Origin: Promethearchaeota archaeon
Lineage (GTDB): Archaea; Asgardarchaeota; Lokiarchaeia; Sigyniarchaeales; SOKP01
DNA length: 64,000 nucleotides
Direction: 5' to 3'
NCBI GenBank assembly: GCA_011364925.1
Contig: RDOA01000017.1
Coordinates: forward strand, 1-64,000
Position 1 is the first letter of the stretch, and each line of letters opens with the position of its first letter. Below the pieces are notes generated by a model. That model was not told where the DNA came from. It did no database searches and saw only the letters and a list, made by a program, of their open reading frames with translations. Shown here piece after piece: positions 56,357 through 64,000 of this stretch. The position numbers and the translations under genes are program-made.

Positions 56357-57175
56357 TTAAGACTTTATTCTCTTAGGATTCGCGTAGATATTCATTCTCC
56401 TCCCTCGAACGAATCCAATTAATGTAATTCCGTAGGAATCTGCTAACATAATACCAGATTCAACGGCTGCAGATATAGAAGAAACAATTGGAATTTGTGC
56501 CCTTACCGCTTTAAGAACTGAATCTCCAGTTAACCTTCCAGTTGAAGTTAGAAGTTTATTCTTGATCTGTTGGTTCTTAAGCAATAACGCTCCAATAACT
56601 TTATCTATTGCGTTGTGTCTCCCAATGTCTTCCTTTACAGTCAAGAGAGAACCATTTAAGTCAAACATGGCGGCACCATGACACCCTCCCGTTTCTCTAA
56701 ACAAGCGTGTATTTTTTTGCATCTCTAGCATCGATGAAAAAATAAGCTCTGCGTTCACAGTCAAGTCCTTATTATAGTCTAAGATATTGTCTGTCTCTAT
56801 TAATTTCTCTTTGATTAATTTTCGCCAGGGGGAGGGAATTCCACACGTTGTATCGATAATCCTACTCACTGGAGTAAGTTCCATCGTTTCTGAACGAAAA
56901 TCTTTAGAATCTACCAAGTCGACATAAACTCGACCTTCCGAATTATTTACTTTTATTAAGTTTATATCATTCATACCATCTATGATTCCGATTGAAAATA
57001 AAAAGCCAACCGTTAACTCTTTTAAATCTTTATTTAAACAAATTATGTTTACCAAAGGTTCTGAATTGACAAAGATATCAATTGAACTTTCTATTAGAAC
57101 GGTATCTAACTCCTCAGTTCTTTCTTCCTTATGAATTCTTGTAATACTCACTTCTTTTTGAAACATCTTACTCAC
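56357..57175 (-). CDS. fdhD: Formate dehydrogenase accessory sulfurtransferase FdhD
   Basis: 'FRETGGCHGAAMFDLNG...VKEDIGRHNAIDKVIGALLL', 'STGRLTGDSVLKAVRAQIPIVSSISAAVESGIMLADSYGITLIGFVRG'. Confidence 0.92.
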   Translation of the reverse strand: MSKMFQKEVSITRIHKEERTEELDTVLIESSIDIFVNSEPLVNIICLNKDLKELTVGFLFSIGIIDGMNDINLIKVNNSEGRVYVDLVDSKDFRSETMELTPVSRIIDTTCGIPSPWRKLIKEKLIETDNILDYNKDLTVNAELIFSSMLEMQKNTRLFRETGGCHGAAMFDLNGSLLTVKEDIGRHNAIDKVIGALLLKNQQIKNKLLTSTGRLTGDSVLKAVRAQIPIVSSISAAVESGIMLADSYGITLIGFVRGRRMNIYANPKRIKS

Positions 57176-57311
57176 TTTTTATTCATACGGGTAATTAATA
57201 AAGGCTTCTCAAATAAAAATAGATAGCATCATCAATAAAAGCAACTTTTATTCACTATAATCTAAAAAAAAAAAATAAAACTGAAAAATAAAAAAAAAGA
57301 GGGTTATCGAT

Positions 57312-60300
57312 TTAATCCCATAAACTTTCGATTTTTCTTACTTCTTTATCGCTTGTTCTATGGAATTTCCTTCTCCGAATTATAATAGCTACTACTATGA
57401 CCACTACTATGGCGACCATTATTGCGATACCAAAAGGGCTTAATAGGAACGCAATAAAATCAAAAGGCGCGGGTATGTCCCTAATCAGCGTAATGCTATC
57501 AGAAGACTCATATAGACTATCATTCGCATAAAATACAATCAGTACTGGCCCATTTGAAAGAGCGTTCCACGCAGCCTGGTCAATGGTTACTACATTAGTC
57601 CCAGGAACAACTGCAAATGAATAATTACGCCCTCCTATTGAATACCAGGCAGAATCGAGGTTAGCGTCGTTAATTGTCAAAGTAATTTCTGGAGGTGTAC
57701 TCGAATAATATGTAGTATTTGCCGCAGGTAGTATAATGTTAACTACTGGTGCTACAGTGTCTTTAATAAGATTAAATGTGTAAAGACTATTTAAGTTACC
57801 CGCAGTATCGTTAGCAAAGAACGCTATCGTGAACGGTCCTTCTGGTATCGCATCCCAGATCGCTAAGTCCATGAGTTGATTGGTGTTGTTTCCTGTGTAA
57901 AACACAGGAGCATAAGGCGCTACAACGTACCAAATCGAATCTACATTTGTATCGTAGATAATAATATTGATGTATGGTTGTGTCCCTATAGTCGTGTCGT
58001 CTACTGGAAGGTTTACAATTATAGTTGGAACATTTTTATCAACTGTTACTGTGACCGTATCAAAAGCTTCGTTACCGGCTGTATCATTTGCATAGAAGTA
58101 GATCGTCAATGATCCACCCGGAAAAGAATCCCACGCTAGTTGATTAAAGGTACCGTTAGTTAAAAATGTATAATTAGTCAACCCATTATCAAGAGAATAC
58201 CACATTGAAACCAAATGAGGATCATTAATTTCGACCGTAAAACTAGGTGGATTTATATTAAGTAATTGAAGCGCTATGGGTGTTAGAATATTAACCGTCG
58301 GAGCAACCGTGTCCCTGTTGATTTGTACATATTGATAAGCAAAGTTACCTGCGGTGTCGTTAGCATAAAAAGTCAAAGTAATAAGGCCATCGCTAAGAGC
58401 GTTCCATTCAATTTGATCTATTGTTCCATTAGTAAAAAATGTGATATTAGTGGGTGGAATGACTCCATCATCAAGAGAATACCACATCGAATCAAGATCG
58501 CTATCGAAAATTTCAACGATAAAACTTGGAGCCGCTGGTCCGAAATAAGTCCCTGGAGTTGGTGAAACTATTGTTATATCAGGTGCATTTGCGTTTTTAT
58601 TAAAAGTTCGTGAAGCTGAGTTCATATGACCAAATGTATCATTAGCATAAAATGTTATAGTAACAGAAATAGGTCCATCTCCAAGATTAGCCCACGCAGT
58701 TGGATCGATAGTTCCATTTACTATAAACGTAAAATTATTTAGTCCTGCATCAATTGTATACCACATCGTATCAAGGGTGTTATCACTAATTTCAACAATG
58801 AAATTTGGTGCTGTAGCTCCAAACGTTTGACCTGGGAGAGGAGAAACGGCATTGATCACTGGAGCAAGAGTATCTCTATTAACTCCTACGCTCGCAGAGA
58901 TCAAGTTACCCGCAGAATCGTTCACATAGAATGTAATCGTAACGGACCCTTGCCCTGCAATGCTCCAGGCTGTAGAGTTAATCGTTCCACTCGCTGCTCC
59001 TGTGTAGTTGTTCGCACCTCCATCGAGCGTATACCAAATGGTATCTAAATTCGTTTCGGTTATCGAAAGGCTATAAGTTGGAGGTGTGCTATCAAACCAT
59101 GTTCCCGACAACGGCGAATCAATGCTGTCTATTGAAGGATTGATGCTATCCCTATTAATTATTACGCTCGCGATGTCCAAGTTACCCGCAGAATCGTTCG
59201 CATAGAACGTAATCGTAACTGCACCTTGACCTGCGCCACTCCAAGCTGTAGAATCGATCGTTCCGCTCGCTGCTCCCGTGTAATTGTTCGCACCTCCATC
59301 GATCGTATACCAAATGGTATCTAAATTCGTTTCGGTTATTGAGAGACTATAAGTTGGAGGAGTGCTATCAAACCAAGTTCCTGACAACGGTGAGTCTATG
59401 CTATCTATTGAAGGATTCACACTATCTTTATTAATAGTTACACTCGCGGTATCCCAGTTACCTGCAGAGTCGTTCACGTAAAACGTAATTGTCACGGAAC
59501 CTTGACCTGCGTTAGTCCAAGCAGTCGTGTCGATGGTTCCACTCACAGCTCCCGTGTAGTTGTTCGTACCTCCATTAAGCGTATACCAAATTGAATCTAA
59601 ATTTGCTTCGGTTATGGAGAGACTGTAGTCAGGTGGTGATGAATGGTAAGAACCGGGGGAGGGAGAACCTATACTATCGATTGAAGGGTCGATACTATCT
59701 TTATTAATTCCCACGCTTGCGGTGTCCCAATTACCCGCAGTATCGTTTGTGTAGAATATAATCGTCACGCCACCTTGACCCGCGTTAGTCCAAGCAGTAG
59801 AATCGATGCTTCCGCTCGCTGCTCCCGTGTAGTTGTTCGTACCTCCATCGAGCGTATACCAAATGGTATCTAAATTCGTTTCGGTTATTGAAAGGCTATA
59901 ACTTGGAGGAGTACTATCATACCACGTTCCAGGTAATGGCGAATCAATACTATCAATGGAGGGATCAATAGAATCTTTATTTACTATAACGCTCGCGGTA
60001 TCCCAATTACCTACGGAGTCATTTACATAGAACGTAATCGTGACAGCGCCTTGACCAGCGTTAGTCCACGCAGTCGTGTCGATGGTTCCACTCGCCGCTC
60101 CCGTGTAATTATTCGTGCCTCCGTTAAGCGTATACCATATTATATCTAAATTTGCCTCGGTGATTGAAAGACTGTAAGTAGGAGGAGTACCACCAAACCA
60201 CACTCCCGGTAATGGAGAATCGATACTATCGATCGATGGATCGAGACTATCTTTGTTTACTATAACGCTTGCGGTGTCCCAGTTACCCGCAGAGTCGTTC

Positions 60301-62039
60301 GCATAAAACGTAATGGTAACTGTGCCGTCACCCGCGTTAGTCCAAGCAGTAGAATCGATGGTTCCACTCGCCGCTCCCGTGTAATTGTTTGTGCCTCCAT
60401 CGAGCGTATACCAAATAGTGTCTAAATTCGTTTCGGTTATAGAGAGACTATAAGTTGGAGGAGTACTATCAAACCACGTTCCAGGTAATGGCGAATCAAT
60501 ACTATCTATTGAAGGATTCACACTATCTTTAGTAATTGTTACGCTTGCGGTATCCCAATTACCCGCAGAGTCATTCACGTAAAACGTAATTGTCACGGAA
60601 CCTTGACCTGCGTTAGTCCAAGCAGTAGAATCGATCGTTCCACTTGCCGCTCCCGTGTAGTTATTCGTACCTCCGTCAAGCGTATACCAAATAGTATCTA
60701 AATTTGCCTCGGTGATTGAAAGACTATAATCTGGCGGTGTTGAGTGGTAAGAACCAGGGGAGGGAGAACCAATACTATCAATTGAGGGATCAATGGAATC
60801 TTTATTTACTATAACGCTTGCGACATCCCAGTTACCCGCAGAGTCGTTCACGTAGAATGTAATTGTCACGGAGCCTTGACCCGCGTTAGTCCAAGCAGTC
60901 GTGCCAATGGTTCCACTCGCTGCTCCTGTATAATTATTTGTGCCTCCATCGAGCGTATACCAAATAGTATCCAAATTCGTTTCGGTTATAGAGAGACTAT
61001 AGGTTGGAGGAGTGCTATCAAACCATGTTCCTGACAACGGCGAATCAATGCTATCAATGGAAGGATCAATGGAATCTTTAGTAATTGTTACGCCTGCGGT
61101 ATCCCAGTTACCCGCAGAGTCGTTCACGTAAAACGTAATTGTCACGGAACCTTGACCTGCGTTAGTCCAAGCAGTGGTATCTATGGTTCCACTCGCTGCT
61201 CCCGTGTAGTTGTTCGTACCTCCGTCGAGCGTGTACCATATAGTATCTAAATTAGCCTCGGTTATGGAGAGGCTATAGCTAGGTGGAACTGAATGATTTG
61301 AGAAAGGTATTGGGGAATCTATACTATCGATTGAAGGGTTAATACTATCTTTATTAATTCCCACGCTTGCAGTGTCCCAGTTAGTTGCGGAATCGTTCAC
61401 GTAGAAAGTAATAGTTATGCCTCCTTGACCCGCGTTAGTCCAGGCTGTGGAATCGATCGTTCCGCTCACTGCTCCCGTGTAATTATTCGTGCCTCCGTCG
61501 AGCGTATACCAAATAGTATCTAAATTCGTTTCGGTTATGGAAAGGCTATAGTCTGGTGGTGCCGAGTGATATGAACTAGGGGAAGGAGAATCGATGCTAT
61601 CAATGGTAGGATCGACGCTATCTTTATTGATAATAACCGATGCAAAATCCTCTTCAGAAATACTATTGTTGGCGTAAAAGGTTAAAGTGACTGATCCTTC
61701 TCCGTGAGCAGTCCACTCAGTTTGATCGAGAGTTCCGTTTGATATAAAAGTAATGTTGGTTGAACCTCCATCAATAGTGTACCACATTGTATCTATCGTA
61801 TCCGCAGGGTCGCTTATCTCAACAATAAAACCTGGTGCTGTCGCATTAAAGTATTCCCCATTGGTAGGCGAAACGATATTTATTGATATCGCTGCTGTCT
61901 TTGGATATTCATTGTTATAAATTAAGTTATCTTGAGGAGAGTATTTGCTTGCGATGTTCACTGATAAAAACAATAAAGTAAGTAAACCAAATAAAACTAA
62001 CAAATGAATTTCTTTTTTTTGATTATTTAATTTCTTCAT
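57312..62039 (-). CDS. Giant repetitive Ig-like surface protein with signal peptide and C-terminal TM
   Basis: 1575 aa; about 16 tandem ~92-aa modules; TM 'FGIAIMVAIVVVIVVAIIIRRRK'. Confidence 0.93.
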   Translation of the reverse strand: MKKLNNQKKEIHLLVLFGLLTLLFLSVNIASKYSPQDNLIYNNEYPKTAAISINIVSPTNGEYFNATAPGFIVEISDPADTIDTMWYTIDGGSTNITFISNGTLDQTEWTAHGEGSVTLTFYANNSISEEDFASVIINKDSVDPTIDSIDSPSPSSYHSAPPDYSLSITETNLDTIWYTLDGGTNNYTGAVSGTIDSTAWTNAGQGGITITFYVNDSATNWDTASVGINKDSINPSIDSIDSPIPFSNHSVPPSYSLSITEANLDTIWYTLDGGTNNYTGAASGTIDTTAWTNAGQGSVTITFYVNDSAGNWDTAGVTITKDSIDPSIDSIDSPLSGTWFDSTPPTYSLSITETNLDTIWYTLDGGTNNYTGAASGTIGTTAWTNAGQGSVTITFYVNDSAGNWDVASVIVNKDSIDPSIDSIGSPSPGSYHSTPPDYSLSITEANLDTIWYTLDGGTNNYTGAASGTIDSTAWTNAGQGSVTITFYVNDSAGNWDTASVTITKDSVNPSIDSIDSPLPGTWFDSTPPTYSLSITETNLDTIWYTLDGGTNNYTGAASGTIDSTAWTNAGDGTVTITFYANDSAGNWDTASVIVNKDSLDPSIDSIDSPLPGVWFGGTPPTYSLSITEANLDIIWYTLNGGTNNYTGAASGTIDTTAWTNAGQGAVTITFYVNDSVGNWDTASVIVNKDSIDPSIDSIDSPLPGTWYDSTPPSYSLSITETNLDTIWYTLDGGTNNYTGAASGSIDSTAWTNAGQGGVTIIFYTNDTAGNWDTASVGINKDSIDPSIDSIGSPSPGSYHSSPPDYSLSITEANLDSIWYTLNGGTNNYTGAVSGTIDTTAWTNAGQGSVTITFYVNDSAGNWDTASVTINKDSVNPSIDSIDSPLSGTWFDSTPPTYSLSITETNLDTIWYTIDGGANNYTGAASGTIDSTAWSGAGQGAVTITFYANDSAGNLDIASVIINRDSINPSIDSIDSPLSGTWFDSTPPTYSLSITETNLDTIWYTLDGGANNYTGAASGTINSTAWSIAGQGSVTITFYVNDSAGNLISASVGVNRDTLAPVINAVSPLPGQTFGATAPNFIVEISDNTLDTMWYTIDAGLNNFTFIVNGTIDPTAWANLGDGPISVTITFYANDTFGHMNSASRTFNKNANAPDITIVSPTPGTYFGPAAPSFIVEIFDSDLDSMWYSLDDGVIPPTNITFFTNGTIDQIEWNALSDGLITLTFYANDTAGNFAYQYVQINRDTVAPTVNILTPIALQLLNINPPSFTVEINDPHLVSMWYSLDNGLTNYTFLTNGTFNQLAWDSFPGGSLTIYFYANDTAGNEAFDTVTVTVDKNVPTIIVNLPVDDTTIGTQPYINIIIYDTNVDSIWYVVAPYAPVFYTGNNTNQLMDLAIWDAIPEGPFTIAFFANDTAGNLNSLYTFNLIKDTVAPVVNIILPAANTTYYSSTPPEITLTINDANLDSAWYSIGGRNYSFAVVPGTNVVTIDQAAWNALSNGPVLIVFYANDSLYESSDSITLIRDIPAPFDFIAFLLSPFGIAIMVAIVVVIVVAIIIRRRKFHRTSDKEVRKIESLWD
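58857..61604 (-). repeat. Ten near-identical ~276-bp tandem repeats inside the surface protein gene
   Basis: IDSIDSP...TPPTYSLSITETNLDTIWYTLDGGTNNYTGAASGTIDSTAWTNAGQGSVTITFYVNDSAGNWDTASV..KDS; 'cagttacccgcagagtcgttc'-like segment recurs every ~276 bp. Confidence 0.95.
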
Positions 62040-62229
62040 TTAGAAAACACTGGTTTTTTTAACGAATTGCTATTTAAGAAGAATTTAAGCAATTTATCAA
62101 TATTAATTTTGGCTTTTTAATTATCTAAATCACACTTTAAATTTGTCATCTAACTGTTTAACTTAGAAATAAGACGAAATAATCGTTTAATTAGAATTAG
62201 TACAAATTAAATATATATATTAAAAAGAA

Positions 62230-63039
62230 TTAAGCAGCGACGTACAATCTGCCAGCAGTTTCTTTTTTAATAGTGTGATCTCCACTATACTCAATGAATT
62301 TACCTTTTATTACTTCTCCGTTAGGGAGTTGAACTTCCTTAACTTCTCCAACTTTTTTATATGAGGGTAAAAGTCTTGAAACTTTTCCTTTGACTACAAT
62401 ATTACCCCACGCTTGATCTGCTCCAGTACAACGATCAACGTCTCCTTCTACTACGATCGTCCCGCCGTGGTTATGAATCCCTAAAAATGCATCCGCGCTA
62501 CCACAGTACAATGTTGGCCACTTATTTGCAGGTTTTGAACTCTTTGCCCATAACATTGATTCGATGCCTACTCTACCTTTTACTTTTATAACGCCATCTT
62601 TCATCCCTTGCCAGAAGCCTCTATACGCAGATCCCACGTAGTGTCCAGCATCTCCCGTAATTTCGAGCTCGCCACCTTGAAGCATAGCACCAGCCCAATC
62701 GTCCGCATTTCCGTTAACAACTATTTTACCACCCGACATATTATTCCCGACATGCATCCCGACATCACTATTAATTTCAATCTCTCCGCCAGTCATCTTC
62801 TCGCCAATTCGTTTAACATTAGATAAGTCTCCTTCCATGATGATTTTAGTATTTCCAACTTCAGTAGATTTTCCAGACACATCGAAAAAATCCCCAATTG
62901 TCATCTTTTTAGTTGCGTAATAAACCGGTAGCTTTTTGATTGCAGCGATAGTTTTACCCGCAAAGTTATCTGGGGTTATAGAATCTGCTTCTAATGGGAA
63001 TTTAAGATTTTTCTTTATCTTTAATTTTATCTCATCCAC
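62230..63039 (-). CDS. fwdC: Formylmethanofuran dehydrogenase subunit C
   Basis: GltB-type beta-helix 'MTGGEIEINSDVGMHVGNNMSGGKIVVNGNADDWAGAMLQGGELEITGDAGHYVGSAYRG'. Confidence 0.92.
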   Translation of the reverse strand: MDEIKLKIKKNLKFPLEADSITPDNFAGKTIAAIKKLPVYYATKKMTIGDFFDVSGKSTEVGNTKIIMEGDLSNVKRIGEKMTGGEIEINSDVGMHVGNNMSGGKIVVNGNADDWAGAMLQGGELEITGDAGHYVGSAYRGFWQGMKDGVIKVKGRVGIESMLWAKSSKPANKWPTLYCGSADAFLGIHNHGGTIVVEGDVDRCTGADQAWGNIVVKGKVSRLLPSYKKVGEVKEVQLPNGEVIKGKFIEYSGDHTIKKETAGRLYVAA

Positions 63040-63042
63040 GAT

Positions 63043-64000
63043 TTATTCACCCAATTTCCCTTTTACTTTTTCAATAATCCGTTCTAAAATCTCTTTATCT
63101 GACAAACTTTCTCCTGGCGCTTCTTTAACTTTCCTTAATCTTAATGGAACTTTATCCATTCTGTATGCTGTTCCTTCGCATTCGATTCCAGCTATGGCTG
63201 CAGGCAAAACTACATCCGCAAACGCAGAAGTTGGCGTTTTATGAGGTTCAATAGCAATTAATGGGTGTTTAAACAAGTTTTTTACGGCTCCTGCTGGAAA
63301 GTTGCTCCCAGGGTCAGAGGCAACGACTAACGACGCATCAACTTCGTCTCTCATGAGAAGTTGAACAGAAGAAAATTCTCCTGGATTATAGCGTGGATAC
63401 CCTCGCGAAAAATCAATCGAATAAGCGTAACCAGTATTCCAAGCAAAAACTTGGTTCGCACCTGCAACATTATAATGTCCACGCATTGGAATTAAAATGA
63501 ATTTATTATAATCGTTTAATTCTGTTACCAAGCGTATAGCAGTCTCAATATTACGATGATGTGCTAAACTCTGAGTCAAACCCATACCAAAAAAGAGCAC
63601 ACCAAAATTAGCTGATTTTAATCTTTCAACTAGTTCCTTAATGTCTTCTATAGGAACGCCAGCAACTTCTTTTACATCCAGGTCAGTTCCTCTCAACACT
63701 GCCCGTATTGATTGAATTAGCTCGTAATCTTCGTTAGGCTTAACTTTAATATATTTATCTGCAATTTGGGCAGTATGAGTATATCTCGGATCAACAACGA
63801 TTATATATCTATCGTTTCGACCATCGGTTCTAAAATATCCTCTTATAAAATCACTATATCTACTTAAATGTCTGGGGTGAGCGTGAACTGGATTAGATCC
63901 CCAAAAAATAACTGTATCAGCCCTATTTTTGATTTCTCCTAAAGTTGCTAGAGACGCGCCGACATCTTGAATTGCTAACAAACTAGGACCATGACAAACC
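63043..64000 (-). CDS. fwdB: Formylmethanofuran dehydrogenase subunit B, C-terminal part (truncated by window end)
   Basis: '[20 protein letters not shown]', '[22 protein letters not shown]', '[30 protein letters not shown]'; frame open to base 64000. Confidence 0.9.
   Translation of the reverse strand, partial: VCHGPSLLAIQDVGASLATLGEIKNRADTVIFWGSNPVHAHPRHLSRYSDFIRGYFRTDGRNDRYIIVVDPRYTHTAQIADKYIKVKPNEDYELIQSIRAVLRGTDLDVKEVAGVPIEDIKELVERLKSANFGVLFFGMGLTQSLAHHRNIETAIRLVTELNDYNKFILIPMRGHYNVAGANQVFAWNTGYAYSIDFSRGYPRYNPGEFSSVQLLMRDEVDASLVVASDPGSNFPAGAVKNLFKHPLIAIEPHKTPTSAFADVVLPAAIAGIECEGTAYRMDKVPLRLRKVKEAPGESLSDKEILERIIEKVKGKLGE

Noticed and set aside
58857-61604. Tandem repeats considered as a CRISPR or satellite array
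   Set aside because: Period ~276 bp and fully in frame with a conserved protein module; coding repeat.

Overview
AT-rich 64 kb archaeal window with an Asgard/Lokiarchaeia-like gene content. This is inferred from longin-like/Arf-type GTPase fusions, longin-like plus winged-helix proteins, LRR proteins, formylmethanofuran dehydrogenase, HdrB and TATA-type promoters; no phylogeny was run. About 50 protein genes are supportable. I saw no convincing tRNA, rRNA, CRISPR array or transposon. Main blocks: (i) two inverted copies of a FAD-oxidase plus CCG Fe-S oxidoreductase module around a nitronate monooxygenase and an SCP2-like gene; (ii) a stand-alone ACS-beta-like domain protein next to a CooC-type ATPase; (iii) a eukaryote-like signalling neighbourhood (longin-like/Arf GTPase, longin-like/wHTH protein coupled to a 1470-aa surface protein, LRR protein, second longin-like protein, a 39-aa zinc-ribbon ORF missing from the ORF track); (iv) three copies of an unusual expression cassette (three-half-site operator + TATA + 5' stem-loop ... 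3' structured hairpin + T-tract), two around unrelated secreted proteins and one with no ORF; (v) two sets of membrane-anchored left-handed beta-helix proteins of three paralogous types, with one fusion; (vi) class II ribonucleotide reductase, MiaB-like methylthiotransferase, beta-CASP nuclease and a single-Cys FdhD variant; (vii) a 1575-aa surface protein with ten near-identical ~92-aa repeats; (viii) fwdC-fwdB at the right edge. The strongest candidate for something undescribed is the cassette family at 25.0-30.5 kb, whose operator spacing is invariant and whose hairpins keep pairing while their sequence changes.
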